From Rhizaria sp. SCN 62-66 (Eukaryota; Rhizaria, unplaced): DNA of 42,102 nucleotides. Of this stretch, positions 33,271-42,102 are shown piece by piece. The position numbers were made by a program, and so were the translations under genes. The notes beneath the pieces are model-generated. The model saw only the letters and a list, made by a program, of their open reading frames with translations. It did not search any database and had not been told where the DNA came from. The stretch spans positions 1 through 42,102 of the forward strand of contig MEDY01000270.1 in NCBI GenBank assembly GCA_001724265.1. Direction: 5' to 3'. The first letter of the stretch is position 1, and each line of letters opens with the position of its first letter.

Positions 33271-33733
33271 GGGGTCTGCAGGGAGCAAATGGAAAATGAA
33301 CAGGGAAGCAAGGGAGGGCGAAGGGCGGTGAGGCTTGGGTGGGACAGACCAGCGAAAGCGTGAGGGTGCAACGGGCACGCCACAAAAGGAGTTGCGCAAC
33401 GCATTTCACAATTGCAATAATATGTGCAGATAGAGATGGCTAACAAATTCTTCAGAGCTGTTTTTAAATGCTATTCTACCCACGGACATGGGAGCATGAA
33501 GCGCTTCAAATGTCGCGCTGTGGGAGCGTTGAGAAGTCTTTTCCGAAGACTTTTTGCGAACTCGCCGGCTGCGACAACAGAGCGAAGAAGGGTGAAAATA
33601 GGTCTTCTTTGAAGATCTCTAGTGCACTCTATTGTTCGTCAATATCTCTGCTGTTGGAGAATCTTTTAGATTGCTGACTTGACTCACTATTATTTTGTTT
33701 TCACCCCATTATTTGCGCTATAGCGTTCGGTGT
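33271..33733. other. Divergent promoter region (uS9m - / ING +)
   Basis: About 460 bases. On the ING side a pyrimidine-rich run ends in GCTATAG, ten bases before the ATG; on the uS9m side a long pyrimidine tract ends CCTGCAG, five bases before the ATG. A perfect 7-bp stem AAGTCTT/AAGACTT with a TTCCG loop lies at 33534-33552. Confidence 0.5.
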
Positions 33734-34608
33734 ATGACAACATACCTCGAACTGTACCTCGATCTCCTCAAGGGTACGTCTTCGACATCTTTTTCTGTCT
33801 CAGAGCCTCTGATCTTCCTAGCACACTCCACTATCTTACTGACGCTCTTGTCATGTTTTATATTTGTAGGATTGCCTAACGATTTCATGCGCAACATGGC
33901 TCTCGTGGGTGTTCTCGACCAAAAGGTCGATGAGCTGAAGCCTCAGATCGAGGCTACTTCGGAGCCTATTACGGCCAGTGCGTCAACAAGCGCACGCCGT
34001 CTTGGTGTACGTTCAAACTCATTTTGTTTAGGATGTATCTACCATTTTAGCGCACATATTTGCATTTGAAAACGCTGAGGTGTTGCTGAGATCTCTGCCT
34101 CCCTAGTACCCGTATCCCCCAGCTTTCTTTCACTTACTTCCCATCCTTTTATCTTCGCTCTCACTTCACCATCACTCTTCACACTTTTTAGACCGACGAG
34201 TTAAGCGAGCTGACACGATTACTAAAGCTACGGCGCGACCGCGAGCGACTGGCGGGCGATATGTCGCTCGAAAAAATCGGTACCATCGACCAAGCTACGC
34301 TTTTGATTCAATCTTTCGTGGATAAACTCGACGAAGACCTTAAGAGTTTCGAACAAGACCTCGACCCGCACGTGCTGGCCAGCATCATGGAGGAAGAGGC
34401 CGCCGAGGCGCAGCGTACGGGCGAGTTTGGCGCGCTGCCGGCCTCGGCAGCGGCCTCCGCAGCATCTGCCAGTGCAGCGCACTACCTCTCTGGCGGATCC
34501 GGCGGCAACCGCAGTGGCGGCGGCGGCGGCGGCGGCTATGGCGGCGGTCACGGCGGCATGGCGTCGCACCAAGTGCTGCAGCAACAGGCACAGATGCAGC
34601 AGATGCTT

Positions 34609-34671
<63 letters not shown>

Positions 34672-34790
34672 TATGGCGGCAACGGCGGCCGCTACACTGG
34701 CGGCGGCGGCGGCGGCGGCAGCGGCGGGGCTAGTCTCAGTCGTCAGGGCACGGCGGTGACCGCTTCGAGCACCGCCAGCGGCCGCAGCGG

Positions 34791-34821
<31 letters not shown>

Positions 34822-35235
34822 GGCTCTAGTGGTGGCCGCGGCCGCGAAATGAACGACGGTGATTACAGCGGCGGCAGCAACTACGCGTACCAGCAGCAGC
34901 AACAGCAGCAACAGCAACAGCAACAACAGCAGCAGATGTACCGCCAGCAGCAGCAGGCCGCCGCGGCGCAGGCGCAGGCGCAGGCGCAGGCCGCCGCCGC
35001 CGCCGCCGCCGCTGCCCACGCCGGCGCCAACGGATCGGGCGGCGGCGGTGCTGCTGAGGTGTATTGCTTCTGCGGGAACGACTCTTCCGTGGCTGATGAT
35101 ATGATGATCGGCTGTGACAACGATGAATGCCGCATCCAGTGGTTTCACCTGGCGTGTGTGGGGCTCAAGAAGGCGCCGGTGGGCGCGTGGTACTGCCGCG
35201 AATGCACCAACCAGGGAACCTACGACCGCGCGTGA
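33734..35235 (+). CDS. ING: ING-family PHD-finger protein
   Basis: Three exons, 33734-33773, 33870-34006 and 34192-35235, give 406 residues. ING proteins bring histone acetyltransferase or deacetylase complexes to H3K4me3. The N-terminal ING helix is TTYLELYLDLLKG across the first splice, then LPNDFMRNMALV...LDQKVDELKPQIE and DQATLLIQSFVDKLDEDLKSFEQDL in exon 3. The C-terminal PHD (about 348-397) has the complete C4HC3 ligands: YCFCG, then MIGCDNDEC, WFHLACVGL, and WYCREC, with the ING-specific Y at the start and the D/N before the second pair. Between lie about 200 residues of linker: Gly runs, 20 consecutive Gln (200-219), a second Gln run and Ala runs. The exon 2 donor was read as GTACGT rather than the GTGTAC two bases earlier; the frame only works with the former. 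The linker is far longer than in animal INGs. Confidence 0.92.
34612..34671 (+). repeat. CAG/CAA run coding 20 Gln in the ING gene
   Basis: Twenty CAG/CAA codons in a row. A second broken Gln run lies near 34890-34935, and GGC runs coding poly-Gly flank both. Gene-internal, probably polymorphic. Confidence 0.92.
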
Positions 35236-35848
35236 TGTGAAAGCATGTGCGACGACGACGTATTCATTACCCTGGCTGCTCGCTGTGTCGACGTCATCCG
35301 GCGTTATAGTCTGCCAACTCCGGCGTCACAATATCGGCAGCAGGCCTGTTTATTTCTTTCTTTTATCTAGTTTCACTTTGTTCACGTGCCCATTTTCAGG
35401 GCAAGGCAAAGCCAATGGTCGTTTAGCTTGACCATCGCAATGGACATGTTTCGCTTTACGGTATGCATTACTGATCCTGTTGTTCTCAGTACATCATACT
35501 CGAACATCTTCACTGTGTCACGATCAATGAGACCGAACCTTCTCTGGTCACATTTCAATGATGATAGTCTAAGGAATTGACATTAGAATCAATGTGTTTA
35601 TTCTTCAAAAATAACGACTTTCTATACATCTGTGTACATTAATATTCATTCTACTGACCTTCAGCCAGGAGTAGAAATCCCGGGTTTCAAGACACCTTTT
35701 TACAACACAAAAACTGAAACCCGGGATTTCTATGACTGACTTTACAATTTGGACTCTATCTATAGTGAACAAGATTGCGTGTCGAACTTGGACTCAGTCC
35801 AATTGCGTTCTTTGTCTCCTGCTTGCTCGACTCACACAGAGAGTGTGC
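35236..35848. other. Intergenic, convergent (ING and OTU-like 3' ends)
   Basis: AT-rich space with the two 3'UTRs. It holds the perfect inverted repeat at 35672-35732. No coding frame fits. Confidence 0.55.
35672..35732. repeat. Perfect 18-bp inverted repeat with 25-base loop
   Basis: TAGAAATCCCGGGTTTCA at 35672-35689 is exactly repeated in reverse complement at 35715-35732, with a 25-base spacer. Each arm is itself nearly palindromic around CCCGGG. It lies 437 bases after the ING stop and 117 bases after the OTU-gene stop. RNA from either strand would fold into an 18-bp stem. Confidence 0.9.
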
Positions 35849-38396
35849 TCACATCTCCACCTCGGCCTCTGCGCGGTGGCAACTCGCAGTTACACAGAGG
35901 AAGCGCGCCTTATGCGGCGCACAGTACGTATGCAAAAACGTCAACAAGTGGTCTACAGGTGCCTTTTCGCCCTCGATCAGGACGTCGACGCGGTACGTCG
36001 GCACGGCGATGCCGTTGACCGTGAGCGCGGACGATACGTTCTCCTCGTCGACGATGACCGTCTCCTCAACATCGCCCATCGGCGACTTCATGTACTTGAA
36101 GCGCATGACGCCGAGGCGCTGGAGCACGTGACGCGCGACACGGTCACAGCGCAGACGCAGACGCGGAGTGGTGACGAGACCGACGTCAGAGTACCGGAGG
36201 TCGACGGGGTCGGGCAGGTTCGCGGAGTTGAAGATCGCGCTCAGGTGGTTCGGCAAAGAGCCGTTCAGCGTCAGCTAAGAAGCAAGGAATAACGAGAGAC
36301 GAAAAAAGAGAGAGCGAGCGTTCAATAACAGAGGCGAAGAGCATGTTAGTGAGCATGTTAGTGAGCATGTTAGTGAGCATGTTAGTGAGTCTACGTGAGA
36401 TAGGCAGTCAAAAAAGTCATTGAGAAGATAAAAACTGCAAATTATCACAACAGATCAGATCATTCAACATTGATTGAGTGGAGTTAGATCATAATTGCGC
36501 AAATTATAGCGTACGTTAAGGAATCCTGCGTAGCAGACGTATTCGCGGGTGACGACGGGCTTCGCGAAGTACGGCTCGGTGATCTTGCAGCGCGCCTCGT
36601 AAATGATGCGCTTGGTCGACACACGGTGGCCTAGCACGCCGCCGCCGAGCGCCTTGAGCGGCAGTGGCTCGGGAACGTAGACGATCGAGTCGTACTCGTC
36701 GCTGCCGGCGTAGTTGAGACGGATGATGGGTAAACGGCCGTCCTTGACCTTGTCGCTGTTAATGCGCGTGTAGAAGCTGTTGTGCGGCTGGATCTTCTTG
36801 AAGAGCACTTCGGCGCCGTAGCGGGAGTAGATCTCACACGTCGCGTCGAAAATCTCGCAGATGGCTTGGAGATCCAGGTGGTCCGCGAGGGCGGCGTAGT
36901 CCGAGTCGCGCATCGCCATGGACTTGACGCGGAGATAGTACTCAAAGTCGATGTCAACAAACTGCTCAAAGTAGTCCTTGTGCTGGATGATGTACTCGTG
37001 GGCGATCTTGCGCACGAACTGCCAGTTATCGGTCGACCCGAAGAGTTGGTGAGAAAGCGCCGAGTACAATGACACGCCGCCACCTTTGGACATGCGGACG
37101 ATGCGACACTTGTTGCGCGTGAAGAGCATGTACTCCCACTCGAGCTGCCGGTGCTCCGCAAGCAAAGACGCGCCGTCGCGCCAGTTGAGCACGTGTCGCT
37201 CGCAAAAGGCGACTTGGTCCTCATCGCGCGGGAAAAAGCCGTTCTCGAATATGCGGACGGGGATGGGGGACGCGGAAGACTCGAGACGGCCGCTCATGGT
37301 CAGGATTCCGGGCTTGAAGTTGTCCGCGCTCTGCTGCGCGTCGAGGTTCGAGTCGGTGTTCAGGTTCAACCGCAGCCAGAAGCCGTTCTTGAACGAGTTC
37401 GCGGCGTAGCCCGAGAGGATGATGCGGCCGAGGTCGAAGAGCGTAGAGCCAACTAGCGGCAGCATTTCACGGAACTCCAAGAAGAACGGGTCCGTCAGCG
37501 GGATGCGGCGCAGGCGGCTTGAGTTCTTGCGCACGTAGATGGGCGGGATGTCGGCCTTGACGCACTTGAGTTTGACGTCGAGCAGGTCTTGCTCCTTCTT
37601 GCGCTTCTCCTCCTGCAGGATTTGCACGCGCTGCCCGTGCGTGGCCTTGCGCATGATGCGCGAGCGCAGCGCAGCCTGCTGTGCCGTCAGCTCGGCCGGC
37701 TTGTACTCGGCCATGACTTCGATATACTTGTCCCAGTCCATGGGCCGGAAGATGTAATAGAACGCCTCGGCGCCGACAACGATGCCACGCACCCAGCGAC
37801 CGGACGACGGATCATAGCACTCGGCCTCGGAAGACGGGGTGAAGATCTGCACCGGGTACCCCACGGTCTGGATGCGTTGGATGTGCGGGTTGAAAGGCTC
37901 CGGCGCGGGCGCAATGTTTAACACCTATTCATAAATCGAGGCACAAAGAATAGAAACATAGGAAGGCTTGGTGCGTGAGATATACATTCGTGAAAATGAT
38001 TGCAAAATAGTTGTTTCAATGCGTCCGTTAAGTATTATCCAGATTTGGGTTGATCTTTGCCTCTAATGGATCTAAGTTAATGTGTTTCATGTCGTTGTTG
38101 AAACGTACGAAGTCTGTGGTTGCGAACTGCTGCTCGGACAGGAAATAGCGTGCCCAGCGAATGGACATACGCGGGGACATGCCCTTCTCTTCCAGCAGCT
38201 CGAGCAGCCACGCGCGCTGCACGGTGCCCGAGATGGGGTGCTGCGCATTGACGAGCATGCGGCGGCCGCGGTTGCCGGGCTGTGAGCGCCAACGGTTGTA
38301 GTAGGCCTTGAACGAGGGAACGTCCATGACGTCGTCGAGCCGCAGCGGGCCCGACTGCTGCTCGCCGTAGGACGACTTGGAGGAGCTGCTGCCCAT
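35849..38396 (-). CDS. Multi-domain protein with degenerate OTU domain
   Basis: Three minus-strand exons, 38396-38109, 37924-36515 and 36274-35849, all joined in phase 0 (donors GTACGT and GTACGC), give 707 residues. The N-terminus MGSSSSKSS fits an N-myristoylation signal (Gly2, Ser6). Exon 1 is a helical region I do not recognise. Residues 117-158 (VGYPVQIF, YDPSSGRWVRGIVVG) look Tudor-like. After a charged helix and about 150 unassigned residues, an OTU domain spans about 368-510: VSLYSALSHQLFG, VRKIAHEYIIQHKDYFEQFV, FEYYLRVK, LDLQAICEIF, PIIRLNYAGSDEYDSIV, resembling OTUD5-type deubiquitinases. At the nucleophile the usual D-G-x-C-L-F is G-G-V-S-L-Y (Ser381) and the histidine of H-Y-N-S is Glu506, so activity as a cysteine protease is unlikely. 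The last 142 residues are unassigned. Intron 2 carries a 12-base tandem repeat. The exon 1 join is inferred from a GTACGT donor and an open frame. Confidence 0.78.
36339..36389 (-). repeat. Four tandem 12-base units in intron 2 of the OTU-like gene
   Basis: The unit GAGCATGTTAGT occurs four times without a mismatch at 36339-36386, followed by GAG. On the sense (minus) strand the unit reads ACTAACATGCTC, so each copy offers ACTAAC, close to the yeast branch-site core. The array ends about 65 bases upstream of the acceptor at 36275. Confidence 0.9.
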
Positions 38397-39306
38397 GGTC
38401 GACGCCGCTCAACTGCGCTGGTCAGCTACGATAGGAAGGCGAAGAAGGCTGTTGGTGGCTTACCACAACAAGAACAGACTCAGCGAGGAGTGCTGGCTGG
38501 TTCTGAGAAGCGTTACACAGTGCAGCGCAGTAACAGCGCCTTGTTAAAACGAGGAGAACGCGCTGGCTCGAGCTGGAGCGGTGCGCTGGCTCTGAGCGCA
38601 GGTGTTTGCAGAGGCCGCCGAGAGAGGCGAGTGAAGGTGTGAAAGGAGCGTGCGCGGGGACGTGTAGAGTCGCGCAAGAGTCACTCAGGGGAATGAGTGC
38701 GTGAGGAGCTAAACAAGTTCAAGGACAGATACGGCGTTATGCGTATGAGCGAGCGTAGACACGCGTAGTTGCGGGACGGAGGCGGATAGTTGGGGGGCGG
38801 GTGTAGTCGGACGATACCTTGTGGGGCCGAGGGGATACAAAAGGAAAGCTCAGATGGGCAGGGCAGACGACAGTTCAAATAAAAAAGTAAACACAAATAC
38901 AAATCTCAACAAGGCGTCTAATAAGCTGGGATAGAAATGACTTGACGCTCAAATATATGCGTGTGACACTGTTCTTTGGCCTCGTCAAATCCCCTTTGTT
39001 TGTCGTTCTTCTCACTCCCGTTCCAAATCGGTCGGTTCGCAAAAAAGCTCGGACTGGCTGTCGCTTTCGTGATGACTAAGGCTAGGATATTGATTTCGCA
39101 CCACGATCCTTCTTTTTCCGACTGTTGTTTTGGCCCAAGACCCATTTGCACAAAGTTGAATTGGTGGATAATTCCCAAATCTATTTCAGTTCATCCGCTT
39201 TACTGCCACATCTATCTTGATTGCTATAGCCCGCTCACCTATGCTCCTTGCCTTTCTCGGTTCTGTCTACCTGATATCTCGTGCACTTAGACCCGCTTCC
39301 CGCCAG
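38397..39306. other. Divergent promoter region (OTU-like - / RPN2 +)
   Basis: About 910 bases. GC is moderate to 38830, then AT-rich. Before the RPN2 ATG, pyrimidine-rich DNA ends in TGCACTTAG at 39290, and CCGCCAG directly abuts the ATG. No supported gene lies inside. Confidence 0.5.
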
Positions 39307-41699
39307 ATGCGCTTTACCACCCAGCTCCTGGTCGTTGCGGCGCTTTTGTTCGTCGTTGCCAGCGGGATCGTGAATGCTGCTGTGATCCGCACGGCCGCGC
39401 TCGCACCCGTCTCGTCCGAGGCCATCCTCTCCAGCAACGTCCTGCAGTCCGCCGCCTCGGCCGCCACCGTGGACTCTTTCGCCTCGGCTCCCGAGCCGCT
39501 ACTCGCCGCCGTCGCGGGCCTTGTCGCGCTCAACGCTCCCGTCCCGGCCTCTGAGTCTCTGTGCACCGCTGCCGCCGCCGCCGCCAAGGCCCCTGTGTCG
39601 GTCCAGTCGCTTGCCGCCGCGGCCGCTGTTTCCGCCGCGCTCGGGTGCAAGACCCCCGCCGTGTCTGCCGCAGGCCCCTCCGCCGCCGCAGACAAGCTCA
39701 TTGCCGCCGCGCTTGTCAGCGACAACTTTGTCGACGTGTACGCCGCGCTGTCTACCCTGCTCTCTGCCAAGCTCCCTGGCGCCAAGATCGCTGCCTACAC
39801 TGGTGCCGCCGACGCGTTCTCGCTCATCGCCGACCTTGTCATGCCTGACGGCACCACGCGCGCGTCCGCCACGTCCATCGCGTCTTCGGTCGCATCCACT
39901 GGCCTTGCCGCGCAGGTTGTCTTCCCGCTCGTCCAGGCCATGGCGTCCGCCGCGCCCGCCTCTGCCGCCGCCGCCAAGACCGCGCTGGCCAAGGCGCTTC
40001 CCGCTGCCGCGTCGCTGGCCGCGTCCCAGAGCGCCGCCATGCCCGACACCGCGGCCGTGCTCTCGGGCCTCCTCGCCGCGGGCGTGACCGCTGATGCCGC
40101 GGCACTGGCGCAGCTCGCCGCGTCAGTTTCCTCCGCCCAGCACGCTCGCGGTGCGCTCGCGCTCGGTTCCGTGGCCTCCGCGGCCGCCGCACTCGCCGCT
40201 GCGGGCCCCGCCGCGTCGGCCGCTGTTGTCGTGTTCGTTTCCCGCTCGCTCGCGCCCGACGCCGCCGCGCTCACGGTCACCGTAACCGACATCTTGGGCA
40301 AGAAAGTCGCCGCCGACAAAGTGACTGTGAGCCTCAATAGCGACGCCGCCGCCGACCTCACCCCCACGCCCGTGGCCGTGGGCGCCAACGGCGCCGCCGC
40401 GATCCCCGCTCTGGCCTCGGCCCCCGCCGGCGCCCTGCGCGCGACTGTGAAGATGACCGTGGGCGGTCACGACGTCACTGTCACGCGCCGCCTTGTCAAG
40501 ACCGCGGCCGTGACGGCCGCGAGCGCGAGCGTGTACCTGTCCGACAAGAAGGCTGAGGCGGGTTCTGTCGTCGGCGACAAGGCCACCGCCGCCAAGTGGG
40601 GGCAGGGCTTCGCGGCCCCGCTCAAGGCTAACGCCGGCGCCGCCAAGTACCTCCGCGCTGACGTCAGCATCGACGTCAGCGCGCTCGCGCCGTCGGTCGC
40701 AGCCCCCGTCGCCGCGCTGCGCCTTGTGCCCAAGGCGCACCCCGCGCGCGCCGCCGTGTTCCCGCTGCCGCGCAAGCAGGGCAAGTACGCCGCAGCTTAC
40801 GCCCTCGCGCTCCCCACCGTCCAGGTACGCTTTTATCAACAAATGAAGTCATTTTCGTATATTCTTTTCCTAAACGATCAAAACTTTTGTTTCATCAAAA
40901 TCGCTTTTGTTTCTCTTTCTAACAATATGATTTCATTGGTTTATTGTTTGTTGTCTTGCCTTTTTTGTAGTCTCTCCTGTCTGGCGACGGCGAGTACACT
41001 GCGTTCATCGACGTCACTTGCGCTGCCTTCCCCGCCGCCACGCCTACATCCTGGTTCCTCGGCAAGGTTACCTTTACGGGGCTGTCCTCTTACATTGCCC
41101 CCGTCGGCGGCTCCGCCGCCGCGGCCGACTCGGCTCTGCCTGGCAACCTGAGCCACACGTTCGCGCCCCCGCCCACCTCGGCGCCCGCGCTCGTGTCTCT
41201 GGTGTTCGCCCTGGCGGCCGCCGGACTCGCAGCCGCGCTCGCGCTCGTCGTCTCCGCCATCATCACCGGCAACACCAAGGGCGCCGCTGGTAATGGCCCG
41301 CTCGCGTTGTTGCCCACGGTCACCCCGGCGGCGGCGCCGTCCGTGACCGTGTTCGTCGCCGCGCTCGCCGGCGCGATCGGGCTCAACGTGACGTACTGGG
41401 TGCGGCTTAACATCTTCCAGGCGCTGGTGCTTAATGCGGCGGCCGCGGTGCCGCTGCTGTTCTTTGGCCACCGCGCGCTGTCGACCACGTTCGCGGCCAA
41501 CACGCTCGATATCCTGCCTGTCTCCGTTGCCGCCGCCGCCGCCACCGGTGCCTCTGTTGCCGAGGAGGCCTCTGCGCCGCCTGCCTCGGCCGCGGCCGCG
41601 GCTGCGGGTGCTGCAAGCGTGAACGCGAGCAGCGAGGGCCAGAAGAAGGGCGATGGTGTCGTGGAGCGCAAGAAGGACGGCAACAAGAACAAGAAGTAA
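39307..41699 (+). CDS. RPN2: Ribophorin II, oligosaccharyltransferase subunit
   Basis: Two exons, 39307-40824 and 40971-41699, in phase 0 (donor GTACGC, acceptor TTGTAG), give 748 residues. RPN2 (yeast Swp1) is a membrane subunit of the ER oligosaccharyltransferase that N-glycosylates nascent proteins. MRFTTQLLVVAALLFVVASG is a signal peptide ending near NAA. The long lumenal part is Ala/Val-rich with strand-forming stretches. The strongest evidence is the C-terminus: LSHTFAPPPTSAPALVSLVF, then three hydrophobic segments (about 580-606, 630-648, 652-672) with the family's YW-x-x-LN-x-FQ-x-L block as YWVRLNIFQALV and FFGHRAL, equivalent to LAGNRML. It ends in a cytosolic Ala-rich and Lys-rich tail (KKDGNKNKK) that human RPN2 lacks. 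A sequon (NLS in GNLSHTF) lies just before the first span. The start at 39307 was preferred over an ATG 90 bases upstream because it opens directly into the signal peptide. Confidence 0.87.
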
Positions 41700-42102
41700 A
41701 TCCGGCACACAAGGCTTTCAGTCGGGTGTGATGAGTATTATTAGAGTCAATTCGTATCAATAGCTTAGCATTATTATCTGCATACATTATTTTGTTGAGA
41801 CATGCTTCATTTTTAAGCATACAGCCGAAGCTGAAGACACATTTAACACAAAAGATAATTCGTATCAGCTTTTGCATCGTTTGCTCGAACATCATTAAAA
41901 CGTATGTTCTCATAGACCTTACGTAAGTGTGTATATGTCCCTCTTGTTGTGACTGGGGTCTCCTCTTTGAAACGTTCAATGATGTTGTCTATCTGTTAAC
42001 GTCGGTGCTCCTGCCTTCACTGTCTTTCGTCGAATTACTTGCCCTTTGAGGATTGCATGCCTCTTTGATTGTCTTGCTGTTCGTCCATTATTAGCGCAAC
42101 AG
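41700..42102. other. Intergenic, right edge of window
   Basis: RPN2 3'UTR and AT-rich DNA. The last bases become pyrimidine-rich and finish with GCGCAACAG, so a start codon or exon of a plus-strand gene may lie just beyond the edge. No frame is supported inside the window. Confidence 0.4.

Noticed and set aside
34228-35148. 306-codon minus-strand frame opposite the ING gene
   Set aside because: Long Leu and Ala runs are the reverse complement of the poly-Gln and poly-Gly codons of ING.
38028-38396. A stand-alone 122-residue gene
   Set aside because: An internal GTACGT donor and the in-phase continuation into the OTU-like exon make it more likely to be exon 1 plus intron sequence. I keep the alternative as a finding.
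1-42102. Transposons, CRISPR arrays, tRNA or rRNA genes
   Set aside because: Read through for transposase-like frames, terminal repeats, regularly spaced repeats and tRNA arm words; nothing convincing was found. A covariance search could still reveal a small RNA.

Overview
This is a nuclear segment from a eukaryote, almost certainly a unicellular protist. Sixteen protein-coding genes lie on both strands. Eleven of the fifteen complete genes carry short spliceosomal introns; the 20 introns I could place run from 69 to 308 bases. Coding sequence is very GC-rich and loaded with Ala, Gly, Ser, Gln and Asn homopolymers, while intergenic DNA and introns are AT-rich. I see no rRNA, tRNA, transposon or CRISPR array. 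A MOK-type RCK kinase would fit a flagellated lineage, but I cannot name the organism from this window.

Layout, left to right: 3' end of an unidentified Gly/Ser-tailed gene (+, 1-154); NAA15, NatA auxiliary subunit (+, 557-3834); GTF2F2, TFIIF beta (+, 4343-5749); TAM41, mitochondrial CDP-diacylglycerol synthase (-, 6232-7888); PEX11 (-, 8215-9298); a 1.7-kb gap with a long imperfect hairpin; MOK kinase (-, 11007-13685); a twin CX9C mitochondrial protein resembling TRIAP1/Mdm35 (+, 14649-15242); the CAF-1 large subunit CHAF1A (-, 15843-20381); a 1991-residue GCFC-domain protein (PAXBP1/GCFC2/ILP1/Ntr2 group) (-, 20851-26826); an unidentified protein with an RRM-like segment (-, 27356-29179); a serine-palmitoyltransferase small subunit (+, 29640-30135); an unidentified basic/acidic protein (+, 30818-31673); mitochondrial ribosomal protein uS9m (-, 32372-33270); an ING-family PHD protein (+, 33734-35235); a multi-domain protein with a degenerate OTU domain (-, 35849-38396); ribophorin II (+, 39307-41699).

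The genes are housekeeping and unlinked in function: chromatin (CAF-1, ING), transcription and splicing (TFIIF beta, GCFC), co-translational processing (NAA15, ribophorin II), mitochondrial lipid and protein synthesis (TAM41, TRIAP1-like, uS9m), sphingolipid synthesis and peroxisomes. There is no operon logic. Intergenic spaces are divergent, convergent or tandem, and two convergent spaces hold inverted repeats.

The points most worth a second look are: (1) an OTU-fold protein in which the Cys, His and Asp positions of the protease triad all appear replaced, embedded in a larger protein with a myristoylation-type N-terminus and a Tudor-like segment; (2) a 5' splice-site consensus of GTACGY, with C instead of A at +4 in 17 of 20 introns; (3) four exact tandem copies of a 12-mer containing ACTAAC inside one intron; (4) pyrimidine-tract-plus-AG sequences just upstream of the start codon in about nine genes, suggesting 5'UTR introns or spliced-leader acceptors; (5) a perfect 18-bp inverted repeat between the ING and OTU genes. 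All gene models come from reading frames, splice signals and remembered family similarity; no search was run.
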